Source: Microcaldota archaeon
Lineage (GTDB): Archaea; Micrarchaeota; Micrarchaeia; Anstonellales; Anstonellaceae
Length of the DNA: 45,330 bases
Direction of reading: 5' to 3'
Assembly: GCA_018304295.1 (NCBI GenBank)
Contig: JAGVWK010000031.1
Coordinates: 1 to 45,330 of the forward strand
Below are positions 7,811 to 15,443 of the stretch, one piece after another. The translations under genes were made by a program, and so were the position numbers. Position 1 is the first letter of the stretch; every line of letters begins with the position of its first letter. Below the pieces are notes generated by a model. It saw only the letters and a list, made by a program, of their open reading frames with translations, was not told the DNA's origin and did not search any database.

Positions 7811-8602
7811 CTAAGCTTCAGGGTCAAGCTCGCTTGCCTTTACAGTGCCGGAGTATGCGAATTTGCGCGCATCTGTAAGGTATTGCTTTCTTAGGCGGAA
7901 CCATTCCACGCGGAAGGGGTCTATTTCCGCAACGTATGCGCCTTCCTTTTCGCCTGCTATTAGAATTTCCTTTCCGTCGGGGTCAAAAATCGCGCTTTTT
8001 CCTGCGTATTCGCCACCTGAGCGGTTTGTCCCGAATAAGTACATTTGGTTCTCTGCTGCGCGCGCCTGCAGAAAGGCAAGCCACTGGTGGGACTCATCCT
8101 TTTTCACTGCACCCTGCACAAAAAGGAAAAAACCCCACGAGAGCCCGAATTCGCGCGCAGCTTCAGGGAAGCGCAGGTCATAGGAGAGAAGGTTTGTAGA
8201 GCGGAAAGTAAAAGTATCAAAGTAGGGCATTTGGGAGCCGGGGGAAAAGAATTGCGTTTCCCCTGTAATTGAGCACAGGTGTATCTGGCGGTATTTGCAA
8301 ATGAGCTTTGAGTTATTGTCAAATACAACTGCGGTTTTGTAAAGGGAATTCCCGTCCTTTTCTATGTAGGAGCCTATTGTATAGGCTTTTTTTGCGCGCG
8401 AAAGCTCGTATAGGAAGGAAATTGTTGCGCCTTTTTCATCCTCGGCAAAACGGGAAGCGTCTTCTATTGGGCTGCCTGCGCAGAAAAGCTCTGGAAAAAG
8501 ATAGACTTCCGCATCTTGGGAAAAGGAAAGCTCTTTTGCAGCTGCTATGTTTTGGGGAACTTCGCAGTCTTTTACTGCTGTTTGCACAAGGCAGATTTTC
8601 AT
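7811..8602 (-). CDS. Nitrilase-fold protein lacking catalytic Lys and Cys (probable pseudoenzyme)
   Basis: A 263-residue carbon-nitrogen hydrolase-fold protein. The start at 8602 gives the usual MKICLVQ N-terminus; the upstream extension to 8857 is unlikely to be coding because it overlaps a gene on the other strand. The family triad is Glu-Lys-Cys. Glu38 is present (LFPELF). The Lys position in the YRKIHL motif is Gln106 (KYRQIHL, codon CAG), and the nucleophile in the CYDxRFPE motif is Ser140 (LLSYDLRFPE, codon TCC). With two of three catalytic residues gone, ordinary amidase activity is unlikely; a binding or regulatory role, or changed chemistry, is possible. The surrounding fold motifs are well kept, so this is not simple decay. 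Confidence 0.82.
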   Translation of the reverse strand: MKICLVQTAVKDCEVPQNIAAAKELSFSQDAEVYLFPELFCAGSPIEDASRFAEDEKGATISFLYELSRAKKAYTIGSYIEKDGNSLYKTAVVFDNNSKLICKYRQIHLCSITGETQFFSPGSQMPYFDTFTFRSTNLLSYDLRFPEAAREFGLSWGFFLFVQGAVKKDESHQWLAFLQARAAENQMYLFGTNRSGGEYAGKSAIFDPDGKEILIAGEKEGAYVAEIDPFRVEWFRLRKQYLTDARKFAYSGTVKASELDPEA

Positions 8603-8681
8603 AAAAATATATGGGATAAAAAGCTTAATATTGCTCCATGGCAAGTTAATGGCTGGAAACTTCCAAAACACGGGTGCCAAA

Positions 8682-9284
8682 ATGCAATACGTTTTCATAG
8701 ACGAAAGCGGCGACCTTGGGCTGAAGGGCTCAAAATACCTTGTTCTTGCGGCGCTTATAGTTGAGGATAGCAGGAAGCTTGAGAAGCTGATAAAGAACAT
8801 GCGGCGCAACAAGTTCAAGAAAGAACTCAAAAAGGCTGCCGAGATAAAGGCAAACAAATCTTCGGAAGAGGTAAGAAGTTACATGCTTGAGAAGCTGAAT
8901 TTGGTGGGAAACGCCAAAGTGCTCTATGTTGTGCTTGAGAAAAAGAAACTTTTCAGCGAATACCTCAAAAACGACAAGAACAAATTGTATAACTATGTTG
9001 CAGGAAAACTGGCACAAAACCTGCGCTTAAGCGAGCCAAACATTGAAATACGGATAGACAAGTCAAAGGGAAAACAGCTGTTGCAACGCGACTTTAATGA
9101 GTATTTTGGTGGGAAGCTAAATGGCAAGGATAAACCTAAAATTTACCATAGTTATTCGGAATGCTGGGCAGGCTTGCAATTTGCGGATTTGCTGGCTTGG
9201 TCATGCTTCCAGAAATTTGAGCATTCTGACAGCCGTTTCGTGGATTTGATAAAAATAGCGCAGGAAGTTTACCACGTTTGGTAA
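8682..9284 (+). CDS. DUF3800 protein
   Basis: A 200-residue DUF3800 protein, a family with an RNase H-like core of unclear role often found beside mobile and defence genes. It begins with the diagnostic YVFIDESGD and has the closing acidic motif WAGLQFADLLAW near residue 168. I chose ATG 8682, which puts FIDESGD at the N-terminus; an in-frame ATG at 8649 would add 11 residues. The gene is divergent from the nitrilase-fold protein with A+T-rich promoter DNA between them. It is followed by a strong hairpin at 9293-9342. It looks like a lone accessory gene. Confidence 0.8.
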   Translation: MQYVFIDESGDLGLKGSKYLVLAALIVEDSRKLEKLIKNMRRNKFKKELKKAAEIKANKSSEEVRSYMLEKLNLVGNAKVLYVVLEKKKLFSEYLKNDKNKLYNYVAGKLAQNLRLSEPNIEIRIDKSKGKQLLQRDFNEYFGGKLNGKDKPKIYHSYSECWAGLQFADLLAWSCFQKFEHSDSRFVDLIKIAQEVYHVW

Positions 9285-9292
9285 ATATGCAG

Positions 9293-9342
9293 AACCCAAA
9301 AGCACTTGCACGTGCACCTCAAGGTACACTGGCTTTTGGGTT
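9293..9342 (+). terminator. Long perfect-stem hairpin after the DUF3800 gene
   Basis: Outer arms AACCCAAAAGC (9293-9303) and GCTTTTGGGTT (9332-9342) are perfect 11-bp complements. Inside lies a second imperfect stem (GTGCACCT with AGGTACAC) and the palindrome TGCACGTGCA (9307-9316). The hairpin starts 8 nt after the stop codon and runs into GGGTTTT, so a terminator or 3' stabilising structure is the likely role. Such a long stem is unusual in this window. Confidence 0.55.
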
Positions 9343-9461
9343 TTACCTGCCGTATTCTCTTTGCATGTTGGTGCTTATAAGGATTTGTTTGTGTGCCCAC
9401 TATTAACCCTTAAATACAAAAAGAGCCGTAAGACGATTGCTTGAAAAAGCGGAGTGAAAAA

Positions 9462-9697
9462 ATGAAAGGGCAGATGGCAGTGACAATGATTTTGTTGATG
9501 GTTTTCATAGTGTCCTTCGCAATAATTATGGCGCGCGGTCCGTTTTTACATGGCGCAAAAACAGGAGTTTGGCCATAGATTTTGTGTTGAAAGCAATATT
9601 TCCGGGCCCTGAAGATGCCGCGTTGGATGTATTGAAGGCATTGGCAGGAGGAGCGATAACCGCGTGCGGAGCAACCGCAATTACACTAGGAAATTGA
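9462..9697 (+). pseudogene. Small membrane or pilin-like gene with an apparent frameshift
   Basis: The ATG at 9462 opens a 38-codon frame (start MKGQMAVTMILLMVF) with one hydrophobic segment and a stop at 9576-9578. In the +2 frame, open through the same region, a coherent helical sequence runs on to TGA at 9695-9697 (IDFVLKAIFPGPEDAALDVL, then a Gly/Ala-rich end). Joining the two needs one frameshift at about 9510-9530. The KGQ before a hydrophobic stretch recalls archaeal class III (type IV pilin-like) signals, but this is weak. A TTAAATAC box near 9411-9418 could be the promoter. It may instead be an intact 38-residue peptide. Confidence 0.4.
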
Positions 9698-9721
9698 AAA
9701 GAATAAAAGGGAAAAGCTTCC

Positions 9722-11914
9722 TTAAGCGTCAAGGAAGTCATTGGGCGTTGGCGGGTCGGGCTTCTCGCCCTTGCGCTCCCTTATTTGCCTTACGACTTTT
9801 GCAAGCAAATCGCGCGGCATTGCCTCGTACCCTGCGTATTCTTGGTAGGGGATTGCCCTTCCTTGGGTTGCAGAGCGCAAATCGTTTCCAAAGCCGAACA
9901 TTTCAGCTACAGGAAGTTTCACGACAACGGTTGTTTGCTCGCCTTCCTGCTGCAAATCAATCATTTGGCCGCGCCTTCCCTGAGTGAGAGTGATTACATT
10001 GCCCATGTAGTCCTGCGGCACCAGTATCGTTACCTTTTGCTTGGGTTCCTGCAATGTAACGCCAGCATAAAGCATTCCGGCGTATATGGGGCGTTTTGTG
10101 GCAGGTATTATCTGCGCAGGGCCACGGTGAACCGGGTCCTCGTGGATGAGGGCGTCGGTGAGGCGCGCTTTCACGCCCACTACCTTCTCCTTTGCAAGCG
10201 CTCCCTTGTCCATTGCCTCTTCAAATCCCTGTATCATAAGCTCGCTTATCTCGTTGAGATATTGTATCCCTCTTGTGTCATTGATAAGGATGTTCTTGTT
10301 GTAGATGTCCATCACGCTTTTTGCCTCGTCGCGGGGCATTCCCGCCTCCACGAGCGTTTCCACAAGGGATTTTCCCTTTGGGCGCCCGTCTGGGATTTTG
10401 CCGTCAAGCATTGCCTGATACACGGTTGGTTCTATTGGCTCAATAATGAACTTGAGCTTTGTGTGCTTGTTTGGGGACTTGCCCTCTATTGGGCCTGCCT
10501 TGCCGCTTATCATTTCGCGGTACACCACAATTGGAGGCGAGGTAACTATTGGGATGCCCCGCTCCTTTGTTATTTTGTATTCTATTATCTCAAGGTGCAA
10601 TTCCCCCATTCCGGAGATGAGGTGCTCGCCAGTCTCCTGGTTTATCTCAACTTTTAGCGTCGGGTCTTCCTTTGAGAGGGCGCGAAGCGCCATGATGAGC
10701 TTTGCAAGGTCCTTTGAGTCCTTTGCCTCTATGCTCTTTGTAACGACCGGCTCGGAGTAGTGGGAAATTTTCTCAAAAGGCTCCACCTGCCCGGAGCTTA
10801 TTGTTTCGCCAACGTATACGTCGCGCAAGCCCACTATCCCTACGATGTTGCCTGCAATAACGTGGTCTATCATCACCCTGTCAGGGCCCATATAAATTGC
10901 GCACTGTTGCACCTTTTCCTCTGTAAAGCGCGATGCAAGGTAAATCATGTCGGATTTTTTCACCTGCCCGCTAAAGAGGCGCACCATTGCAACTTCCCCT
11001 GCGTGCTCGTCGTTCACCACGCCAAAGCACACGCCTATTGTCTTTGCGCTTGCGTCGCACATTGCCATTGATTTTCCCTCTGTGGACTGCATGTCGCCCT
11101 TCCATATTACAGGGATGCGGCTTGGCTGCGCCTGCAGAGGATTGGGAAGCTTGTCAACAACCATTTCAAGCAATACCTCGTCAAGGGGCGATTTTTCAAC
11201 AAGCGTCTTGTGGTCGCCGGCCTTGCAGTAATTTACCAAATCCTTGAAAGAGAGGTTAAAGCGCTTCATTGAGTTGAAGGAGAGCGCCCACTTGTTGTAT
11301 GCCGAGCCGAACGTGATGTTTCCCTTGTTCACTGCAATGAACCAGTCGTCGCGCTTGTCTTCTGGCGCATACTGCACGATGATTTTGTTGAGGCCGTTTA
11401 TTATCTTTACAAAGCGCTGCTGCATCTGCTCGCCGTCAAGCTGCAGCTCATTGATAAGCCTGTCAACCTTGTTTATGAATATTGATGGGTGCGCGCGCTC
11501 CTTTAGCGCTTGGCGCAGCACCGTCTCCGTTTGTGGCATTATGCCCTCCACGGCGTCAACAACGAGCACTATGCCGTCCACTGCGCGCATTGCGCGCGTT
11601 ACGTGGCCGCCAAAGTCCACGTGCCCGGGGGTGTCAATGAGGTTAACTAGGTAGTCCTGCCCTTTTAGCTCAAATGCGATTGAAATGTTTGCGGATTTTA
11701 TGGTGATGCCCCTTGCCTGCTCCTGCTCGTCAAAGTCCATAACGCGCTGCTCGCCTGCCTTTTCCTTTGAGATAAGCCCTGCGCGCGCCACTAGGGAGTC
11801 AGTGAGGGTGGTTTTCCCGTGGTCCACGTGCGCGCAGATTGCGACGTTGCGCACGTTCTTTGTGTTGGACATCAGCCTTGCAACTTCTTCCACGACGTAT
11901 TCTTTTCGTACCAT
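9722..11914 (-). CDS. fusA: Translation elongation factor EF-2
   Basis: The 730-residue archaeal elongation factor 2, the GTPase that drives ribosomal translocation. G domain motifs: AHVDHGKTT (P-loop, residues 28-36), the RGITI switch and DTPGH, and NKVD. The diphthamide site is kept: His596 in EDPVHRGPAQ. Length is normal for archaeal EF-2. In many archaea this gene follows S7 in the str operon; here it lies 6 kb away from the S7 gene, in the same orientation, separated by toxin-antitoxin and accessory genes. The upstream region has a 22-bp imperfect palindrome around TTTTAAAA (about 11942-11963). An intact diphthamide histidine implies Dph enzymes elsewhere in the genome. Confidence 0.97.
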   Translation of the reverse strand: MVRKEYVVEEVARLMSNTKNVRNVAICAHVDHGKTTLTDSLVARAGLISKEKAGEQRVMDFDEQEQARGITIKSANISIAFELKGQDYLVNLIDTPGHVDFGGHVTRAMRAVDGIVLVVDAVEGIMPQTETVLRQALKERAHPSIFINKVDRLINELQLDGEQMQQRFVKIINGLNKIIVQYAPEDKRDDWFIAVNKGNITFGSAYNKWALSFNSMKRFNLSFKDLVNYCKAGDHKTLVEKSPLDEVLLEMVVDKLPNPLQAQPSRIPVIWKGDMQSTEGKSMAMCDASAKTIGVCFGVVNDEHAGEVAMVRLFSGQVKKSDMIYLASRFTEEKVQQCAIYMGPDRVMIDHVIAGNIVGIVGLRDVYVGETISSGQVEPFEKISHYSEPVVTKSIEAKDSKDLAKLIMALRALSKEDPTLKVEINQETGEHLISGMGELHLEIIEYKITKERGIPIVTSPPIVVYREMISGKAGPIEGKSPNKHTKLKFIIEPIEPTVYQAMLDGKIPDGRPKGKSLVETLVEAGMPRDEAKSVMDIYNKNILINDTRGIQYLNEISELMIQGFEEAMDKGALAKEKVVGVKARLTDALIHEDPVHRGPAQIIPATKRPIYAGMLYAGVTLQEPKQKVTILVPQDYMGNVITLTQGRRGQMIDLQQEGEQTTVVVKLPVAEMFGFGNDLRSATQGRAIPYQEYAGYEAMPRDLLAKVVRQIRERKGEKPDPPTPNDFLDA

Positions 11915-12041
11915 TCAAAACACCATTTTTAGGGGCATAAAACAGCCGCTTTTAAAACGGGCTGGAATATGGATTTACCTAAGTAGTTTAACGAAGATAA
12001 GATAGGGCGGGAATGTTTAAAACGTTTGTGGCGAAAACCCC

Positions 12042-12422
12042 TTACTTGCCCTGCCTTGTTTCCTCCTTTTTCTCTTCTTTTTCCTGTTCTTGCAGCATTT
12101 TCCTTATGGCTGGCCTTATTTCCGGCGCGCGTTCGGACGCGGTTTTCCAGAGTATTTCAAGGTCAATGCCAGAATAAGCGTGAATGAGCTTGTCGCGCAT
12201 CCCAATGATATTTTTCCACGGGATTTCGGGGTATTTTTCTGTCATTTCTTTTGGGAGATTTTTGGCTGCTTCGCCAAGTATCTCAAGAGCCCTCGCACAT
12301 GCATAAACAGCCTTTTGGTCTTTGGAGAATGAGGCCGCGTCCTTGTGGCCTTTTATGAATTGGCCTATTGCGTCTATTTGCTCAAGAATGTCAGTGAGGC
12401 AGGTTTTCGGCTGCACGCTCAT
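12042..12422 (-). CDS. hepT: HepT-like RNase toxin (DUF86)
   Basis: A 126-residue helical HEPN-type RNase. The catalytic Rx4HxY motif is visible as RDKLIHAY near residues 76-83, and AVYACARALEILGEAAKNLP is the family helix. The C-terminal 20 residues are Glu/Lys-rich. In characterised MntA/HepT pairs the partner nucleotidyltransferase silences HepT by AMP transfer to the tyrosine of the RNase motif; that tyrosine is present here. It overlaps the MntA-like gene by 4 bp (ATGA, 12419-12422), the usual coupled toxin-antitoxin arrangement with the antitoxin first. Toxicity is inferred from the family. Confidence 0.87.
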   Translation of the reverse strand: MSVQPKTCLTDILEQIDAIGQFIKGHKDAASFSKDQKAVYACARALEILGEAAKNLPKEMTEKYPEIPWKNIIGMRDKLIHAYSGIDLEILWKTASERAPEIRPAIRKMLQEQEKEEKKEETRQGK

Positions 12423-12709
12423 ATCGCAACAACTTCCTTTTGTATCTGCTTTGAAACAATGGGTTTTAGCCCTTTCTTGGATACTAAATCCACTTTTACT
12501 CCAAGAAAGTCGCTTAGGTGGCGCTCAAGCTCCACAAACTGGAAAAAATCAGGTGATACGTCAAACTCTGCGAGTATGTCTAGGTCGCTCTTTTTTGTCT
12601 GCTCGCCGCGCGCATAGGAGCCGAAAATTCCAAGGGTTTTAACTGCAAAAGTGCGCTTAAGCTCTGCCTTGTGCGCTTTTAGCGTTTTTATCATGTTTTG
12701 AAGTTTCAT
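12419..12709 (-). CDS. mntA: MntA-like minimal nucleotidyltransferase antitoxin
   Basis: A 96-residue nucleotidyltransferase of the MNT group. The active site GSYARGEQTKKSDLDIL (residues 26-42) has the GSX10DxD form with both acidic residues. The frame is open to 12793, but the ATG at 12709 fits the family N-terminus and lies about 21-28 nt from a TTTTATACA box (complement of 12729-12737), which suggests a leaderless mRNA. It pairs with the overlapping HepT-like toxin and should neutralise it by AMP transfer. The pair lies between EF-2 and the Cys-rich protein gene, all on the minus strand. Confidence 0.87.
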   Translation of the reverse strand: MKLQNMIKTLKAHKAELKRTFAVKTLGIFGSYARGEQTKKSDLDILAEFDVSPDFFQFVELERHLSDFLGVKVDLVSKKGLKPIVSKQIQKEVVAI

Positions 12710-12756
12710 AAATAGATTTGGGGCGGGTTGTATAAAACCCTTGCGGCATTCAAGTT

Positions 12757-14352
12757 TTACGCCTGCTGCGAGCCTATTGAGTAAATGTCCCATTTGAGGG
12801 ACTTTTTGCTTTGGAGCTCTTCTGCAAGTTGGGCGAGAATGCTGGACTTTATTGAAGAGTATTTTTCCCTTGGGAGCTGGGCATTCCCTATTGCGTTTCG
12901 CAAATTCTTTGAGTTGAAGCAGAACATGGAGTCCGAGCTGCTTTCAAGGTTGTGGCAGTAGAGGCTGTCCGAGCAATCCCTGCAGGAGTCCATTTCAAGG
13001 CAGCGGCGCAGCTTTAGGGAATAGTAGGAGTTCATGCAAAAGGAACTGTCAAATATCATGGAGCAGCCGAAAAGGTGCTCGCTTGTGCGCGGCCAGAAGC
13101 AATAGGCGCAGTATTTTGAAAAAATGCAGGGCGCAGAACGGTAGCAGTTTGAGGAGGAGGCCGTTGTTGCGCACTCAATTGTGTTTTGGTTTGTGCCCTG
13201 CTCGTATTCAGTGGGAAAGAAAGCGATGTTTCCCAGAAATTCGTGCGCGTTTTCAAGCGTGATGCGAGTTGCATCAGCTTCGCTTATGCGCATAATTTCC
13301 CCTATTTTAAGCGCCTCGTGGAATTTCACAAGCCGATTGCGGGGTATTTCAAAAAACGAGGAGTAATCCACGATTATCACGGGGGAGCCGCTTATTGCGG
13401 ATTTGCCATAGGCTTTTGAACGGCAGTTATGCTCAAGCCATTGCGTATAATCGCCAAGTTTCCCAATCGGTTTTCCCAGTATTACCTTTGATGCCTGTTC
13501 AAATGCGCTTTGTATGGGTGCAAGGTCTGTGTGAGGGCATGCTGCATCAAATTTTAGGTGCGAAAATGCGGCTGCGCCCGTTTTGCATTTTGCAGCCAGT
13601 TCCACAAGGGAATATATGCGCTTGTTTTTTTGAAGCTCCTGCGCCATCTGCAAGAGAAGGGATTTTTTTATTTGCGCGTATTTTTCAGCCGGAAGCACAA
13701 GGTTTCCTATTGCAAAGCGCTTGTTTTGCATGTTAAAGGAGTACATGCAGTCGGAGCAGCTTGAGAGGTTGTAAGAGTAGTAGCAGTCAGAGCAGTTTTC
13801 GCTTCTCCAAAGCTCAAAGCTTCGCACGTCGCGGTAAGTCTCATGGCATTTCAGGCATAACTTGGATTCGCCTATGCCGTTGCAGCCAAAGCAGCCCTCG
13901 CACAATCTTCCCAGCGTGCAGTGCGCAATATATTTTGAGTCGCCCAGCTTTGCGCAGTTGAGCATGTAAAAGCTATCGTTTATGTTTGTGCTTTCGTATA
14001 CGCATTGGGAATTTCCTAGGATGATGTTTCCGGCGTAAAAAATGCGCTCCTGCACTGCGGACACTATGGAATCCATGTCTTTCACATCGTTTATGGAGAG
14101 AGGGGAAAACTTCCTGTTGAAATCTATCTCGTCAAAGCTCATGTATTTGGATATTCCGTTGAAATTGGAGTCAACATAGGAAACCGGCTTGTTGCTTATG
14201 CTTGAGCGCCTCCTTAATACAGGGTCGTTTGTTTCGCAAAGCCAGCTTTTGTATTCTTCAAGTGGGCCAAGCTCCGCATTGAAAAGGATTTTTGCTGCCG
14301 CCTGCCAGCGCTTGTTTAGGTTTTGGCGGCATAAGAACTCTTGGGAATCCAT
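12757..14352 (-). CDS. Internally duplicated Cys-rich protein, unknown function
   Basis: A 531-residue protein with no family I can name. It has two homologous halves. Each half ends with a Cys/Asn/Ser repeat region followed by a conserved cap: FAIGNLVLPAEKYAQIKKS near residues 213-231 in the first half, and NAIGNAQLPREKYSSIKSS near 489-507 in the second. Before each cap are CxxC and CxD/N repeats such as NCSDCYYSYNLSSCSDC and SCRDCSDSLYCHN. Such short repeating turns suggest a right-handed beta-helix or solenoid, and the paired Cys suggest metal or Fe-S binding. No signal peptide or membrane helix is seen, so it is probably cytoplasmic. A perfect palindrome lies just upstream and a Bat-type regulator precedes it on the same strand. 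Confidence 0.75.
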   Translation of the reverse strand: MDSQEFLCRQNLNKRWQAAAKILFNAELGPLEEYKSWLCETNDPVLRRRSSISNKPVSYVDSNFNGISKYMSFDEIDFNRKFSPLSINDVKDMDSIVSAVQERIFYAGNIILGNSQCVYESTNINDSFYMLNCAKLGDSKYIAHCTLGRLCEGCFGCNGIGESKLCLKCHETYRDVRSFELWRSENCSDCYYSYNLSSCSDCMYSFNMQNKRFAIGNLVLPAEKYAQIKKSLLLQMAQELQKNKRIYSLVELAAKCKTGAAAFSHLKFDAACPHTDLAPIQSAFEQASKVILGKPIGKLGDYTQWLEHNCRSKAYGKSAISGSPVIIVDYSSFFEIPRNRLVKFHEALKIGEIMRISEADATRITLENAHEFLGNIAFFPTEYEQGTNQNTIECATTASSSNCYRSAPCIFSKYCAYCFWPRTSEHLFGCSMIFDSSFCMNSYYSLKLRRCLEMDSCRDCSDSLYCHNLESSSDSMFCFNSKNLRNAIGNAQLPREKYSSIKSSILAQLAEELQSKKSLKWDIYSIGSQQA

Positions 14353-14388
14353 GCAGCAATTATGAAAGAAGTTGCGTATTAGGCTTAT

Positions 14389-14404
14389 TTGGACGTATGT
14401 CCAA
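14389..14404. promoter_or_regulatory. 16-bp perfect palindrome upstream of the Cys-rich gene
   Basis: TTGGACGTATGTCCAA has 6-bp arms and a 4-bp centre. It lies 37-52 nt upstream of the Cys-rich gene start, just beyond a possible TATA region (AAATAAG, complement of about 14383-14389). In archaea this position suits an activator or a TBP/TFB-region regulator. The adjacent Bat-type HTH gene is a candidate binder. Confidence 0.5.
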
Positions 14405-14427
14405 GTTGGGAAAGAGGAGGGATAGCG

Positions 14428-15123
14428 TTAGAAATGCCTTTTTAGGAACTCCTTTGCAGCGTGGGGTATGAGCTTTGACTCCGCGCGCCTTAGGCGCTCT
14501 TGGAGGCTGCGCCGGGAGATGCCTGCGACTTTTGCCAAATCGTCAAGGCGCGATTTGCGCGGCCAGTCATAGTAGTTGTTTTGCAGCGCGATTGAGAGCG
14601 CCTGCATCTGCTTTTGCGTCAGGTGCATGCTGTCCTCGCCTTTGTAGTTGCCTATCCTTGAAACGTGCACCTGCCCGACCGAAGAAAGCTCTTTTAGTAT
14701 TTTCTCAAGGTGGGAGGGGTCGCTTGCTAGCACCGGGTAGATTTCAAAGCCTGCCTGAACGTCTATGGGCTTTGTGCAAATTGCGCCTGCTGCAAGGGCT
14801 TTTTCATAAGATGAGTTAGGCCCGCTCACGCTGTGGAAGGCGAGTGCGCGCGTGCGGTTTTTGTCAAGCACGTAAAAGGCGCGGGTTTTTGGGTTGCGCT
14901 TAAGGTATGTGAGAAATTCGTCAAGCTCGGAAGGTTTTTCCGCGTTTATGCCCCACAAAAGCTTGTAGTCCACGCTTTTGGGCTTGTGGGAGTAGCATAC
15001 AACAGGGCTTAGCTGCTCAAGGCGTATGTGCGGGAATTTCTCGCTTGCGCGGCTTGCAGGGCAGTCCTGATGGTAGACTTTTATTATTGCGGATTTGAGG
15101 CTGCTGCCAATTTCATCTTCCAC
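14428..15123 (-). CDS. HTH-10 (Bat-type) transcription regulator
   Basis: A 231-residue regulator. The C-terminal part (about 167-222) is an HTH-10 domain as in bacterio-opsin activator proteins: LTQKQMQALSIALQNNYYDW, then LDDLAKVAGISRRSLQERLR. The N-terminal 160 residues form an alpha/beta sensing region I cannot assign; it has scattered Cys (CPAS, VVCYSH, AICTKP) that could sense redox or metal. Regulators of this type usually act near their own gene. Here the next gene on the same strand is the duplicated Cys-rich protein with a perfect palindrome in its promoter, so it is the likely target. Confidence 0.8.
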   Translation of the reverse strand: MEDEIGSSLKSAIIKVYHQDCPASRASEKFPHIRLEQLSPVVCYSHKPKSVDYKLLWGINAEKPSELDEFLTYLKRNPKTRAFYVLDKNRTRALAFHSVSGPNSSYEKALAAGAICTKPIDVQAGFEIYPVLASDPSHLEKILKELSSVGQVHVSRIGNYKGEDSMHLTQKQMQALSIALQNNYYDWPRKSRLDDLAKVAGISRRSLQERLRRAESKLIPHAAKEFLKRHF

Positions 15124-15191
15124 GCTTTAATTTGAGCCTTATTGCATTTAAACCATTTGGCAAAAGGGAAGAAAGGAGCAAGCAAAAAATA

Positions 15192-15212
15192 CGGGTGCCC
15201 TTCAGTCACCCG
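15192..15212 (-). terminator. Terminator-like hairpin
   Basis: Arms CGGGTG (15192-15197) and CACCCG (15207-15212) are perfect complements around a 9-nt loop. On the minus strand the stem is followed by TATTTTTT, the classic terminator layout, and it overlaps the stop codon of the small gene at 15202-15306. It therefore supports minus-strand transcription of that gene. Confidence 0.5.
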
Positions 15213-15306
15213 CAAAAGATTCCGGGATGAGATCCTTTATGCTCAGCTTGCCTATATGTGCCTGCAGGCTGCGGAACTGCTCATCCATCATGTATCCCCA
15301 GTCCAT
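15202..15306 (-). CDS. Possible 34-residue small protein
   Basis: The ATG at 15306 follows GGGGGGTG at 15315-15322, a plausible ribosome-binding site. The product starts MDWGYMMDEQFRSLQAHIGK and is an acidic, probably helical peptide ending in FAGD. It ends in a hairpin with a T-run, and an A+T-rich promoter-like stretch plus an inverted repeat lie upstream. These signals together suggest a real small gene, divergent from the Lrp-like regulator. No homologue is recognised; a small untranslated RNA is the alternative. Confidence 0.35.
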   Translation of the reverse strand: MDWGYMMDEQFRSLQAHIGKLSIKDLIPESFAGD

Positions 15307-15328
15307 TTCATACACCCCCCGTGCTTTG

Positions 15329-15345
15329 TTGGCAATACTAGCCAA
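15329..15345. promoter_or_regulatory. Inverted repeat, possible operator
   Basis: TTGGC-AATACTA-GCCAA is a perfect 5-bp inverted repeat with a 7-bp centre, between the small gene start and its promoter-like DNA. It could bind the divergent Lrp-like regulator; this is inference from position. Confidence 0.3.
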
Positions 15346-15443
15346 CTGGAGGAAGATGCGCAGGGTTAGGATATTAAAGTTATTGGGTATTTTTAGTAAA
15401 AAAAGTGATAATTTTATATGATTTTGCCGATAATTTACTAGTT

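Larger units (their letters stand above)
15124..15443. other. 320-bp intergenic region with a possible small gene, hairpin and inverted repeat
   Basis: This is the longest stretch without a clear gene. It holds, from right to left on the minus strand: A+T-rich promoter-like DNA at 15365-15395, a 17-bp inverted repeat at 15329-15345 (TTGGC-N7-GCCAA), a possible 34-codon gene at 15202-15306 and a terminator-like hairpin at 15192-15212. On the plus strand, ATTTTATATG at about 15411-15420 is the TATA region of the Lrp-like gene. Nothing resembling a tRNA was found. Confidence 0.5.

Noticed and set aside
8603-8857. N-terminal extension of the nitrilase-fold protein up to 8857
   Set aside because: It overlaps the DUF3800 gene and its promoter on the other strand, and the start at 8602 gives the normal family N-terminus.
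11942-11963. Operator at the 22-bp palindrome before EF-2
   Set aside because: Four mismatches and an A+T-rich centre make it as likely to be just a TATA-like core with chance symmetry.
12042-12709. A new toxin-antitoxin type
   Set aside because: HepT and MntA motifs and the 4-bp overlap are those of the known family; nothing unusual was seen.
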